From positions 34,329,608 to 34,393,607 of the forward strand of contig NC_088300.1 of assembly GCF_032854445.1 (NCBI RefSeq): a DNA stretch of 64,000 nucleotides. The letters run 5' to 3'. The notes under the pieces were generated by a model, which saw only the letters and a list, made by a program, of their open reading frames with translations, did no database searches and was not told where the DNA came from. A program made the translations under genes and the position numbers. Positions within the stretch are counted from its first letter, which is position 1, and each line of letters starts with the position of its first letter. The stretch comes from Liolophura sinensis. Taxonomy: Eukaryota > Mollusca > Polyplacophora > Chitonida > Chitonidae. Positions 35,897 to 49,069 of the stretch are shown here, one piece after another.

Positions 35897-38800
35897 TTAC
35901 GAAACGATATGTACAGGATGTAAGCCGTCCTCTTTGCCACTGTCCACGTGATTATCCACCTGACCTTCCCGATGAATGTCAAGGTTGCTGACCTTCACTT
36001 CATAAACCTCCTCGTCGAATTGCAATGGCGATAAATCGGATTTGCAGAATCTATACACTATGGCAGCACAGGCGGTGTGACTAAATAAATTACTTGTGCT
36101 TCTAATCCGATCCCTGAAACAATATAACAAAAATTTTAAAGATTTTAAGGTAGTTGTTGTTGTGGTCAATATTTATTTCAAGTGAGATAAACTTCAAACA
36201 GAGACACATTAGTAAAGAAAACCTGACAATGTGGAAAATTTTGCCGCCGACATACACTTGTTGAAAAAATTTTCTTTTTCCCCTTTTAAGAAAAAACATG
36301 AACACTCAAACAACGGAAAGTCAATAATTGGAATAATATTAAAAGAAAAAAAACAAGGAAATCGTGATTAAACAAGACTATACCAGTATGATAGAATGCC
36401 AATAAGAAAATGATCTACTTTCCTGACAGATATATTTACTTACAGAAACCATTCCACTGTGAAAAGAAATCCGATGGCCTCTGCAGGAATATTTATTGAT
36501 GACAGGATGACGACCAAAGTGACAATGCTGGAACTCGGTACGGAAGGAATGGCCAAGCCTGCCACTGTGGTCAACACGCTGCAAAGAAAAACGAAACTAA
36601 CCTAATGCAATCCTTCTTCAGCATATACTCTGCCTTTTTTGAATAATTAGATTGTTGTTTCACACGGTAGGGCAAATTTTCCCCCTTATATGGTGGCGAT
36701 CAGTTTTACGGGTGGAGGAAATCGGAGTGCCGGTCTAAACCTCCCGCATTTGGCAAGCTACTAACTTCCAACACATGATGTGCAGTTATGCAAAGAGTAT
36801 TAGTGGAAAATTTTCACCGGCCACAAATTAGAGTTGTCAACCATTTGTTGTCACCAAGTCCCTACAATAAAGCAGTGACAGCGACAGGGGAAAAAACTGA
36901 TTTCTAATTTAAGGGAAAGCAATTTAACCGACTTAAATTAGCATATAATGAATCAATCATCGAAAAAAAAGATACAAATAAAACCACACCAATTTTAACT
37001 TACACGACAATGATAGTAGTGCTGACGTCTGGTGAATTGCCAGTAACCGTGGCTACGAATAAAGCAGCCGCCGTGATATAGAGGGCGCTGCCATCGGCGT
37101 TCAGCGTGACACAGAATGGGACGACGTACCTGGACACTCTTTTGTCTATTTTGTTACTAACTTCACATGCGTGCAACATTTCTGGAATAGCGACTGCCCT
37201 GAAACCACCAAAGACATGTGTTCACATCCTGATTCCCAATATGATAACTTTATTTTGAGAACTTTAACACGAGGATAGTTTCGCGAAAGACAAGACAATA
37301 GTATAGAGGATTACCAAATGTTTTGTGTTGAAGTAGAAATAATGGTAACTTTTATACTATTGAGCAAAAGTAACCAATATATCAAATCTTTTACACATTG
37401 TCGACTATACAAGAGATGTAAGATTTGAATCACGAACAGGGCCCTCCATAAACTCTAAAATGTTAACAGCCAATCAGAAAAACCGCTTCACACTACTCAC
37501 GTGCTCGTGGCGGCAAAAGCGAGCATCCAGCCTCGCGATATGCTGAGAAGATACCGGTAGGGATTCCTGTGGGCCAATACGAACAAAATGAGGGCGATGA
37601 AGACGAGCTGGTGAATGACGATCCCTACAAACACGGTGAGAACAAAAAGTCCCAGTTGTACAAAGGTTTGTTCCAGATTTTCTATACCGGCCAAGGACAC
37701 GGTGATCAAGCTAAACACACCTAAGGGGGCGTACCTGCAATCGGAAAAAAAGAAAATCACGAAACACTTCAATTGAAATCACGAAGGTGTAGTTCAATAA
37801 TACATATGTTATCGTTGGGGACTTGTCCACCTAATGAAGCCCAACCCGAATCATTCCTGCCTTTGCCTTGTCGATTTGTGTAAGTCACCACTGGTGCGCT
37901 TAAGCGCAACGAATAGAGATTCCGCTCGGTCAAAGGGAGGGCACTCTAAGGTAAATTTTAAGTTATGCTGGTCCATTACCTGAAACCTTCTTACCTCCCC
38001 TGATCTAACTACATTCCAATCGTTTTAAGCGTCTGGACTAGTTATGCGAGTCTACGTTTAACATTATCCGATGAGTGAATGAATGATAACTAGGTTGGGG
38101 TTTTAATACCACACAGCCACAATTTCAGCTGTATCATGACAGAACATGTTAGAACAAAGAGCTAAGACTTTCTACACGAGAATCATACCCTCCAAAATTA
38201 GAAGAAACAAAAACCTTCTAAAACCTTAACATTATGAGAATCTGACCATATCGCGTCGGTGTGAAAAACAAACAAAAAAAAATACCCGAAATACTTTATG
38301 CAATATACAAAACATAACAAAAAATAACAAAACATATCCTTTGTCTTTATTGGCAATCATCCATTTCAGGTTCGGTGCTAGATCCACCATGTCTTATTGT
38401 ACGGGCATGTTTAATTAACAGGGTTGCTAGGCGCTGATGTGACCATTCCTCACCATAGCAACCATCTGAGCAGGATCAGTACAACTTCCGTGGCAGAGGT
38501 GAAGAAGCGCAGGAAGTGCTTGCCTTTCTCTTGACTGTTGTTGATGGCGATACCGATCAAAAGACATACTACTATTAAACCTGTGGGAAATAAGAGTTAT
38601 GATTTATATATCTATATATTTAGCTATATCAGAGATGAAAATCATTCTTAGCTCTGTATTTTGTAAGATATATATCAAGCCTGTGGGAAATAAGAATCAT
38701 GATTTATAGCAAATTCAAGAGACAATGAAGAATAAAAGGAGTTCGTTGACAGATTATGATTTTTGTTTTCGATTTTCACAAATATACGTAGATCTTCGCG

Positions 38801-39732
38801 TAAAATACAAATGGCAATGAATGATATAACAAGTTGGTTGATTGGTTATAGATTTTTTTATTCCTCGTTGTTCAGAAACGCCAGATTCTTGCCTATAAAT
38901 TAAAACGAAATTACACCGCTTCTGGTGATATGTTAGCAGGTGTTAATCTTTATTTTGTTAATCTTCTTTATTTTCTATTCCTAGGAGAAGATTGAGAGAT
39001 GGAGTACACAGACCGGAGACACTATGCACCACGACTTTGTGTGATTAAGTGTTGTTTGGAAACTGTTAGTATTTGAACACCATATATATTTATTTATTTA
39101 TTTAATTGGTGTTTTACGCCGTACTCAAGAATATTTCACTTATACGACGGCGGCCAGTATTATGGTGGTTGGAAACCGGGCAGAGCCCGGGGGAAACCCA
39201 CGACCATCTACAGGTTACTGGCAGACCTTTCCACGTACGGCCGGAGAGGAAGCTAGTATGAACTGAACACTATATATAATATGTTACACTCTTAACATGC
39301 ACAATTCGGCAAACTTGTTAGCGTTTTTGCTCACCTAGTATATTTGTCCCATCTGTTTTCCCCAAATATTTTGAGAAAGTGTACAGTTGGCTGCTTGTTG
39401 AATTTCCATCTGTCTCATTTGCTTTCATGGATTCAATTTCGTTCGCAATTTTCTTGTACTGCGTTTGAACCTTCATGTATCAGGAAGAGAAAAGTTGTTA
39501 TGGTTGCTTTATTCAAAACGTCTTGAATGTTAATGACAAAGAAATACCTTTTATACTGAAAGCATTTCTAAGTCAGTGATAACTATTACCTATGTAAGGA
39601 CTATGTAAAGGCCACTGCACTGTGGCGTTTATATGTTTATATGGCATACTTATTGTTCGAATGTGAAATGGAAGATAACAAAGGAAACGCTGAACAATCT
39701 GTCTGTGGTATAGTTATATGGCCATTCTATTC

Positions 39733-39821
<89 letters not shown>

Positions 39822-42800
39822 TGTTGTAAACGCTATATACTTGCAAAAGATACATTTTGACTATCAGGTGATAACATATTTTACATACCTGTTGGAAACA
39901 TGCCTCTACAATGTTATCGGGTACCAAGTTTCTGGAAAGTACAATAAAATCCTACATTCAACAGAAGAAAACTCAGCTTAAAAAAACAAAGGCTTATCTC
40001 ATTTTCAGATTCGTGGAGGTCGCTGAGAAGAATTAACATATCTCCCAGGACAGATGATTTTTTTTTTTTTTTTTGGATTGGTGTTTTACGCCGAACTCAA
40101 GAATATTTCACTTATACGACGGCGGCCAGCATTATGGTGGGTGGAAACCGGGCAGAGTCCGTCCATCCGCAGGTTGCTGACAGACCTTACCACTTACGGC
40201 CGGAGAGGAAGCCAGCATGAGCTGGACTTGAACTCACAGCGACCGAATTGGTGAGAGACTCCTGGGTCATTGCGCTGCGCTAGCGCGCTAACCGACTGAG
40301 CCACGGAGGCCCCACCCCCAACCAGGACAGATGAAGGCATAAGTTGGTTTTGGAGAAATTCTTTTATAGGCTGGAAGATTTGAAAATACCATAGAGCTAG
40401 TCTGAAACTTATTAATTGCGCATATTTCCTATTGAAAACGTATTTTCCAATTACTGTATTTCTAAAGGTTGGTATATGTAAAAATGCACTTTCAGAAGCG
40501 TATAATAGCTTTTATATGATACCTTTCATGTCAACACATCATTATTCTGAATCAAATGAATCCAACTTCACCAGAAAATCTTACATGGCCCAAAATCAAG
40601 GAATATGTGTTACTTGAATAATACTAAACTTTAGATGAGATATCAGTATGTCCTGTAACGGATATATATGGTATAGGTAAAGATTTTCTCATGTAACCTA
40701 CAATCCAAGGATATGTAAGCATTTTCTGCCGTTGAGAGACTATTGTTAATTTTTGACTGGTGTATTACTGAAATATGTCAGTAGAAACTGGTAAAATCTT
40801 ATAAAGCGATGTACCCTTTAAAATTCTTCAAACTGTATGTGGACAATTCAAAAGAGACATTTAGGCCAAGCACTGAATACAGTTGCACATAAACCTAACG
40901 CTCGCAGATGTATCCTTTATTCTATGCTTACCTCAGTAAGTCCGCAAAAATATCCTGCGTCTGTAACATCTGAGTTTTAACCGACTCCGTATTTTTCGTA
41001 TCCACAAAGCGTGCTGAAATAAACGTACATTTGCTTTGATTACTTTGATTTATTTATTTGATTAATGTTTTACACCGTACTCATATATCTCTTACGCGAC
41101 GACGGCCAGCTTCCTCAGCTCATGTCGCATGTAGCATGTCGCGCCCTGCTAGGGGAGGGATGTCACCATTCGGCTTCCATAAACATAAGAAAAGAAATAA
41201 GAAAATGTTTGGCCTGTACGTGTCTTCCATACATAGCAAAGAGATGACATGAACATCTATAGATGCACATCATTGTTGTTTATATTCGTGTATGCCCTAG
41301 CGCAATGTCGTACAGCAAGGACATCATGGAGAAACTAGACGTTTGTATGTAAGTACATGTAGACACAGCCCATATAAACATATTTACAATTACACGTGTA
41401 ATATCCAGTGCTGTAATCTATACTGTTTTCCTGATATCAATAAATGTTTGATAACGATGTTAGTATCAACATCAAAACGTCACCAGAAAATAAACACATC
41501 AGAACGATGTATGCATAAAGAATTTACACTGGCATTATTCCTACAATAACAGTATGAAGAGATATAGGAGTTATAGGTCAATATCGATAGGAAGAGAATT
41601 ATAGGTCAATATCTGATCATTGTTACATGAATATCTGTATACGAACATGCATTTTATTCATACGGTAATGAGTTTGACCCAACAGGAAGTTTGCATTTCG
41701 CCAAAAAATTTCAGAAAAAAGTCAAATTTTGAAAAACTGAGAGGAAATGCGTGATTACTCATATTTGACAGGCCTGTAAGCTGTGAATAGTACATATTTG
41801 TTAATAATAATATAAACATCGCAATGTTGGGATATAGGCACAAACGAGGCAGAAATGTAGTTCTTTCACGCTAACCATGTCAGCTGCAGTGCATGATATA
41901 CATTCTGTGTCGTACCTGGCAAACTAAGTGAGTCTTATATTAGGCAAAAAAAAACAAGATTTAATCGGCTACGATGTTAGTATACAGGCATACTCTAGCT
42001 ATAGGTGGAGTGTCATGTTTGGTATCTTCAAAGTCTCGTAAAAGTGAACCCAGCCTTTCATATTTATTTACTTATTTATTTATTTATTTATTTGGTGTTT
42101 TACGCTATATTCGTGTATATATTTCACTTATAGGACGGCGCCCACATTATATGGTGGGAGGAAGCCGGTCAGAACTCGGAGGAAACACACGAACTTCCGC
42201 AGGGTGCTGACAGACATCCCCATCGAAGAGGAAGCCAACATGAGCTGGATTTGAGCTTACAGCGATTGCATTGGTGTGAGGCTCCTTGGCACGCTTACCA
42301 CTCCCCTCCCAAAGCCTTTTATAAGTAATTTTTTTTAACAATATAGCTTGGTTGGTTAAATAATACTAACCTGGTTTGATAATTAATGTGAAGACCAGGC
42401 CTATAACACAGGACATGAAGTTCGTCAGGAGGCAGTACGTGAAGGCTATGGCGCTGATCTTCCCGTTTGATTTAGGGTTCAATGAGGCTGTGCCTGAGAG
42501 AAACAAAAAAAAAATATTATTTTATTTCATTTATTTATATTTACCAGTACATACATGATCTTATAAATATTTTATTGGTCAACAAAATATGTATACACTT
42601 ATATTGGCGTGATGAAAACCTCAGTTAAAAGGATTGTTTTATCCCATGTGTATCACATTCGAGGAAAAATATTTCATAAATGTATATGAATAATAAATTT
42701 CTCATGGCTATACACACGTACTACACACATAGAAATGACCAAAAGAATTTCGTTAAATCCTGGTAATGCCAGACAATATTTGTAAGGTCACTGGCTGGTC

Positions 42801-44349
42801 ATATCATTTTCAGTTCAACAAATTGAGCTACTAAACTGTAATAAAGGAGATCGATAGTCATGTTGTCAAGATATACTTGTTAAACCTGAATCGATCCTCA
42901 TACTTCAGTCAAACAAAACTTTCAACAGATGTAACTCGCGTGGTATCAATGTCTTTGTGTCACACATATGGTGGAGGTGTTAGTTGGGTGTTTCACAGAA
43001 TTTTTTTAAAATAATTTATTGAGAACTGAACTCGTTAATAATCAGTTTTACTATATAATTTGGCACTCCATCTCAAGAGGGCAGATATATACCCTTTTGT
43101 TCACATGTATTTTGTGTATTACACATTATAAGCAAGATGTATATCACAAGTACATAATTTGGTTCACATTTAAAGTGCAAGTAAACAACCGCCGTTGCAT
43201 AAGTGAAATATTCTTGAGCACAGCGTAAAACAACAATCAAATAAATAAATAAACACATAAATCAATCAATCAATCAATCAACGATGATGTTTCCAAATTT
43301 GTTGCAATTAATGTGTACGAATAGAACACATCTTGCGTATTTTTTCTACAGAATTGCTATTAAAGTCTACTCACGAATATTACGTGCAAATCCTATGATT
43401 TACCAAGTTCAATCAACCATACAGATTCCTTGTAATATCTTGATTTCTAGTACATGTAAATTCATTTAACCTCATTAGATGAATACGCCTACATAATCTC
43501 TGACCATCAAAAGTGGAAAATGATTTGTTTCGCCCAGTACAATGGTAAAGGTACGAGTCTAAGACAACTTACCTGAGATCACACTACATATGATAAGCGG
43601 TAGAATCAGCATCTTCAACAAACGCAGGAAAATTTCCCCAGGTAAACCTGTACAGAACAAAGTACAAAGGAGCGACAGAATTTAACCCCTACAGATGAAA
43701 ATTTTCTGATAATTATCAAAGTTACAATACCGACATTATTTTCGGCCAGAGCCTCGGAATGAATAACTCGTGCGTTTGGATTGTATTCAGGACAAAATCT
43801 GGAGTTTTCGTGAAACCTTTAATTAAAGTTAGTAAAATATCAGCTATTAAAACTACTCTTTACAATTTCGAACTATAAAACATAGAGTATAATACTAAGT
43901 TGCATCGGATTCTTTAAACCAGTTCGTGGCATCTTCTGACTGGAAACGGTCATTTTTGGCAGCTGTGAAATCCCTGTTAATGTTTATATCACGTTTCTAC
44001 AGAGGATATGACATTGGTTCAAGAAAAAATCTGTTTTGCACAATAAACACGTGAGAAGAGGGTCAACGACAAGCAATATGCAGCTACGCGAACTTCACAA
44101 TCATTTTTCTTGTTTCTTACCTAGCCACATCCTGGCATCTGAGGACAGATTCAACGGCCTGACTGCAAACCCGATGGCAATACCTAATAGAATGCCACCA
44201 ACCGTTAAGATCAACAGTAAGTTGTTCTGCACGCGCCCTGTACATCCCGAATTGTTCCTGCTGGATTTCGGCTTGTTTTCCGATTTGTTGTTGTAAACAG
44301 GAGCCTCGGTAGATCCCCGCAGTGGTTCGTTCTCCATTTTGAAAGTCAT
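35897..44349 (-). CDS. SLC1/EAAT-family amino-acid transporter, copy A (11 coding exons)
   Basis: Sodium-coupled acidic/neutral amino-acid transporter family, plasma membrane, elevator-type trimer. Coding exons: 44349-44121, 43647-43573, 42493-42371, 41013-40932, 39931-39889, 39470-39335, 38580-38454, 37734-37501, 37198-37004, 36578-36444, 36113-35897. All borders are GT..AG and the frame is continuous for 531 residues, the usual family length. Landmarks: TM1 NNLLLILTVGGILLGIAIGF; LPGEIFLRLLKMLILPLIIC; RNLVPDNIVEACFQQ before the large TM4 loop; two N-glycosylation sequons (N202, N207); NADGS at 383-387 in place of NMDGT; TM8 FLDRIRSTSN (459-468). Substrate-binding Asp461 and Arg464 (GltPh D394, R397) are kept. 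The HP1 serines, the NMDGT Met, the HP2 glycines and TM8 Asp (here His472; GltPh D405) are not. Start at MTFKMEN; MENEPL four codons later is an alternative. A non-coding 5' exon is likely upstream. Confidence 0.93.
39089..39264 (-). mobile_element. SINE family 1, 5'-truncated, in EAAT-A intron, absent from B
   Basis: Tail plus body in minus orientation, ending at CGGAGAGGAAGCTAGTATGA. Flanked by GAACACCATATATA (39075-39088) and GAACACTATATATA (39265-39278), a 14-bp target-site duplication with one mismatch. Unit B lacks it. Confidence 0.85.
39735..39817. repeat. (TA)n microsatellite in EAAT-A intron
   Basis: About 41 TA units; the same intron of copy B has an equivalent run at 52586-52665. 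Confidence 0.98.
40058..40321 (-). mobile_element. SINE family 1, full length, in EAAT-A intron, absent from B
   Basis: Complete from oligo-T end (tail) to tRNA-like head CCACGGAGGCCCC. Flanked by an exact 13-bp target-site duplication CCAGGACAGATGA (40045-40057 and 40322-40334). The homologous position in unit B (about 52860-52900) has no SINE. Confidence 0.93.
41047..41112 (-). mobile_element. SINE family 1 3'-end fragment shared by both units (copy in A)
   Basis: TTTATTTATTTGATTAATGT then TTTACACCGTACTCATATAT. The homologous copy lies at 53584-53645, so it predates the duplication. Confidence 0.75.
42062..42305 (-). mobile_element. old diverged SINE family 1 copy shared by both units (copy in A)
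   Basis: (TTTA)n tail, GGTGTTTTACGCTATATTCG, a diverged body and a head part with GATTGCATTGGTGTGAGGCT. The same copy lies at 54541-54778, so it was present before duplication. Confidence 0.8.
43185..43255 (+). mobile_element. SINE family 1 3'-end fragment in EAAT-A intron
   Basis: GTGAAATATTCTTGAGCACA, GCGTAAAACAACAATC and an (AAAT)n tail. The unit B equivalent is longer and reaches the head (55590-55826), so either A lost the 5' part or the copies were rearranged. Confidence 0.75.
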
Positions 44350-44404
44350 CCCTGAAAATATGGAGGTTAATATTAATATGTTTCAATCTGACACTAAGAC
44401 AATT

Positions 44405-44825
44405 ATGTTGAAAATAGTAAAACCAGTGGCTCGAATGAGATTCGAACCCACGGCTGTATATAGCTCCGCGGTACTACCGACCTATTCACATAGACACGTA
44501 AGCAGAAGCTGAAAACCATTCGTGAATGAACACAGCTTGAAAGCCACGAAACAGTTTTCCAGGCAACGTCAACATCTTATATAATGTTAGTTACAAATCT
44601 TGCTATCATCGCCTAAAAGCAAAAGTTATCCACAATCCTATTTTTCATCATTCTTCGTGAAAATGTCTTGGCATATAGGTAACAACTTCTTATACTCGTA
44701 AGGCCATAAGCGAGAAAAGTTAAGAAATATTAATTTGTACATTTTATGAAAGTTGATCCATTCTCAGAAAGCCTCGCGCTTTCTAGATTTGTTCCACGCT
44801 TAACACTCTTTGAGGACTCATCGAG
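44405..44825. other. segment present only in unit A, with tRNA-like relic
   Basis: The EAAT upstream region of A and B aligns on both sides (CTGACACT..AGACAAT and CAACTTTAAGC), but this 0.4 kb is missing from B. At about 44425-44490, minus strand, an A-box-like GGTCGGTAGTACC and a B-box-like GGTTCGAATCT are spaced as in a tRNA, suggesting a SINE head relic. Confidence 0.5.
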
Positions 44826-45027
44826 TCTTACAACTTTAAGCAAAATATGATATCCGGCACATATATGACGGCAAAACTCCAGTGTAAAAAAATACATCAG
44901 AAAGTTACAGAAGTTATCAATATGTTTATCTTTATAGAAGTACAAATACTATATGTAAAAATCAAAACATGGCTATACAAAATAAAATAATGGGCTCCCT
45001 GCATATGTAAGCCAATATGAGGCTTAC

Positions 45028-45235
45028 CCGCGAGAGAGACAAGAACTGAAGGGACCTATGACAGAGCACCGTGTGTGAATAACACTACAGCTGAAAGCTG
45101 TGAGAACAGGAGGGCTCTCTCCGCGAATGGCGGGTGCACTATCCGGTTTGAACCTAAAACCATATCCTGGTTTCCCGAGTGCAAAAAGTCTTGTAATGAC
45201 GCGTCGTGTCATGATGTCCGTTCCTGTGGAATCAC
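45028..45235 (-). other. candidate 5'UTR exon of EAAT copy A
   Basis: CTCGCGG|GTAAGCC is a good donor at 45028|45027, and the coding exon's acceptor (TATTTTCAG|GG, 44351) precedes the ATG by two bases, so a spliced leader exon must exist upstream. The same segment in B uses a donor 8 bp away (57085). The exon's 5' end is not defined. Confidence 0.4.
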
Positions 45236-45962
45236 TTAAGTTTTCAAATTAAAAGAGTGAAACTGAACTGCGTTATTCTTAAGCCTTCATAACAAGGTGA
45301 TAGTGACGGTGTAATTTCTAGAACTGTGTCATTTACAGATTACAATCTTCATTCTTGAAAGAAAATATACACGAGTTTAAATATTCAATGGATAAGGTTT
45401 GGCGCACTAATAAAAGAGTAAGACACGGAATAGAAAGTGCTGACTCATATTTAATGATGTGAAGGCATTAAAACCAGTATACAGCGTTGAGTTACATGTG
45501 TATAATAAACACTGCACAGTTGTGCTGAAATCATTGAAAATATCTTTGACAATGGAGATAAAGATGACTTTTCATTTAAATATCTGGTGTACGGTATATG
45601 ATGAAACTACTTTTATACGTTTTATGCTAATGATGACAATTAAGAGCTCTATTTTGTAGGAACCTATGTTCTTATTAAATGAAAAAGAGAAACGATGGCT
45701 GTATGTGGTTCTGGAATAACAGTTAATTCCAGAGGGCTTGAACCCTCTGTTGAGATTATAAATCATTGATTAGATTATACATCGTTGATCGTTGATTATG
45801 CGATTACATATACTGTTTTTCGTCTCCAATATTAACTGGCGTGCCTGTTCTAATGCTTCATGAACACATTATTATGCGATGTTCGTTTTTAACACGTGGA
45901 ATGGCTCTCTGTGTTGGTTTTAGTAGGCCTACGCCTTTCGTTGATTCTCATAAAACAGTAGA

Positions 45963-46060
45963 AATATTTTATGGCTTTCTCCATAGATATAGGAAAATAC
46001 TTTATAGCTTTCTCCATAGATATAGGAAAATACTTTATAGCTTTCTTCATAGATATATGA
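45963..46060. repeat. 33-bp minisatellite, about 3 copies (unit A)
   Basis: Unit CTTTCTCCATAGATATAGGA plus AAATACTTTATAG. Three copies here, against about a dozen at the homologous place in unit B. Confidence 0.93.
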
Positions 46061-46069
46061 ATATTTGAA

Positions 46070-47674
46070 CATTCTGGCTGAAGAAATATAAAGTACTAAA
46101 ACACCAGTCATATAAATAAATAAATATACATAGAAAAGATAAACAAGTAAACAATACATAGATAAATATATGAAAAATGGAAAGATGAAAATATCTATAT
46201 AAAACTTACAAATGATCAACAAGCTGAAATAACCAACTTCGGAGAAATAGGCTGTTTCCGTATGCAAGTTTACCTATGTGTGCATATGCTTTCCTTTCAT
46301 TTCTAACCACAGATGAACATAATCTTTATACTTAGAACTTAATATAATTTCCATCACTTGAAGTTGGTTGACGGTAAGGTCATGATAAAACACAACAGGT
46401 TTTGTAGTCGTACCCCTCATGTACTTACATACTTTCTTGTCAACTTCAGTTGCGATATAGGAGACATTTACAGTGATTAATATGCATCAGGTATATCTTT
46501 GTTATATAGATATAGATACGAATGCCTCGCCGTATATGAGCACAATGCATATGCAATAAAAATTTAGACGCGGCCTTGAAGTATATCTGGAGCAGAACAA
46601 TAAAATAATAGAATGATACAATGGGCAATAAAAGAAAACTGTCTGGGGAAATATTGCTCTAGTAAACAAACCGTGAGGATGTAGAGTATATTTTTGTGAG
46701 TTTTTTAGAAGTCATAAAGCCATATAAGGATATACATGAATTACGCTTTCAATAGCTTTTTGGATAAGTTATATTAGGCCTATATTATGATTATTGCTGC
46801 CATAAATGTTAATAGATCAAATGGTGTAGCCTAATTATATATTGTTTGCTTAAAAAAAGATCTCAAATTTAAAACGGCTGACTGAGCAGATTGGTGTGTG
46901 GGTGTGAAAAACTCTCCTAACCAATTCGGTTTATATACCAAGTTGTTTTTATTATGCGCTGTATCATTGTATACTGAAAATAACAAGGTGCTTTTTCAGG
47001 ATATTATAAATTAAACTCATTATAGCAATTGCTGGGCATGGTACTTTGAAAGCCGGTCAATCGAGCGTGCAAACCTCCACCACAGCATAATGCACAAATT
47101 CCCACGATCAATGCTGGATTCCGATTAACGTCAAAATACAAAGGATTGGTCCTTAGCATACATACATGGTTTAGTGTAATACAGCTGTGACGTAATTAAC
47201 ACAGGTCTATAAGTTATTGTTATGTCTATCACAGGTCAGATTGTTTTTATATTTTCATTCACTTGCAATGACTCAGCAAAATTCTGAAAACACCGCTTGC
47301 ATCATTCTTGTACCCTCGATCTGTAAACAAGTCAGTCTGGATTCTCGCCTTCTGCCTTATACCCAAGTGCGCAGTCATGGTCGATTAATAAGCAGTTCGT
47401 GGGCGGAGTTTGTGTACACGTATACATGTACGTCTACTCTGCGGTCATTGAGTGTAGGAGTGTATGTGCGTAAATACTGTACATTCTCATTATCTAATAT
47501 ACACAGTAAATCATCTATAATTGAATGGAATTTTTCACCAATATGAAGTATTAAATTGGTGAAAATCACTTGGAAGTTTGTGTAATTTACGGTGAATCAC
47601 ATACAGGGTCCTATACATTTGAGCGATTTCCAGTCATATTGTGTCCAACAGCTCGTATAGGGCCTAATTAAAGA
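46070..47674. other. intergenic part of unit A
   Basis: No gene supported. 47177-47205 (CAGCTGTGACGTAATTAACA) and 47300-47470 recur at 62468-62690 before the next unit, marking the common right end of the units. Confidence 0.55.
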
Positions 47675-49048
47675 ACAGCGCCATAAAATCTGGCCATTTT
47701 ACGGATTCCACTGATTCCAGTATTTGTCCACTCTTTCGATTGTGACAAAAATTGGGACCTATGCATCTATGATCTACCAGTATTCTATTTACCATACAAT
47801 TATTTATTTATTTCTTACTAAAGAAGTTCACACTTTTTAACAGTTTGATGGGTGGAGGAAACCGAAGTGCCTTGGGTAAAACACCGACTAGGCCTATTGG
47901 TAAGTTCACCATTTGCTCCACGACCTGTTTCATGTTATTCTTAAAGTGCTGTTTCAGTGAAAATGCCTTGTACCTGTGCGTCAAAACAGACATTTGTATA
48001 TCAGAACACACAATTAGGGCAGACTTATTCAAAGAGAAGCAGTAGTCAGTAGTTTTAAATTGGGATGGGAAAACTCAAGGAATGTTCTAGTCGAGTGATT
48101 TAAATCAGTATCCAGATCGTGTACAAGACTAGTTTACCGATAGTTGCCGAAAATCAAAATACTTGGGTTAAAATACAAGATTCTGGACATTCTGTCAATA
48201 TTTGCAAGAACTAAAGTGCCAACGGCTCTTGGTCCACAAATATATTGAATTGTCACGCTTTTCAAAAGCCAACTGATTGAAAACACCCTAAAAATTCACT
48301 ATAACATTTTCATTGGAGTCTGTAGGTACAGGACAAATATTCCCATCCCAACCGTAAAAAAACATAAAAGCAAGATATACAATGGAGCTCGCCACGTGTG
48401 CGCACCTGTAGTTACTTCCATCGAGTTGGCGTTCGACGCTATGAGGCAATTTCTTTGGGAGATACCGACTGATTCATTGTCAAGATGAATTTTGGTGGGT
48501 GTTTTTTGTTGAAAATAACACAAGAAGTTCACCCAGATGGACTATGACGGTGGGCATTAGGTCGGAGTACACGCAATTACCCTATTGGTCAGGAATTTCC
48601 TGGAGCAGCAATCTAAACATGCAGATCAGCCTTCAATACAGATCATTCATACTATGCCTTATTCTGAAGCCTGTCATGTGTCACGGGTTAAATCCTTTGT
48701 ATGTCCTACACACTGGCTACTTCATCTCCATTTTTGTACCTGTGTACAAAAGGTCGAGGAGAACCCCTTATTAGTTGCAGGTAATCCTCTTAAAATAATT
48801 AAACTAAATCAGTTAACACGTACAAAGATTTTTACTACATATATATATATATATAACTTCTTTATTTCCACATTCGATATACATATCCTTCTTTTTCATA
48901 AAGAGAACAATCAGTATAGAGACGAATCTTTCTTAACTCTGTGTTTGTCCTTTCGGAGTCTCGGAATGAGTCCTCTTAACCGACCTTGTTGACATTCTGG
49001 TAACAGACTATTTGACATCATTTTTTTTTTAAATTCACAAGGTTATGT

Positions 49049-49069
49049 TTTATTCACAACGCCTTTATT
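49049..49069 (-). terminator. AATAAA polyadenylation signals, EAAT copy B
   Basis: Minus-strand AATAAA at 49069-49064 (conserved with A) and a second at 49054-49049, 217-237 nt downstream of the stop. Confidence 0.5.

Larger units (their letters stand above)
34162..47674. repeat. tandem segmental duplication, unit A (about 13.5 kb)
   Basis: Begins at ACAGCGCCATAAAATCTGGC, which recurs at 47675 and 62764. The order of everything inside (flank reading frames, 11 EAAT exons, 33-bp minisatellite, a segment with CAGCTGTGACGTAATTAACA) is repeated in unit B. Head-to-tail orientation, no inversion. The junction sequence differs only left of unit A (GCT|ACAGCGCC), which marks the array's outer edge. 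Confidence 0.9.

Noticed and set aside
44425-44500. tRNA gene upstream of EAAT copy A
   Set aside because: Box-like motifs present, but stems do not close convincingly and the segment is a unit-A-only insertion, so a SINE head relic is more likely.
48299-48532. Small membrane protein in the unit B flank (also in C)
   Set aside because: The shared peptide MEVTTGAHTWRAPLY ends at different stops, the upstream part is not conserved and unit A has lost it; duplication rather than coding explains the similarity.
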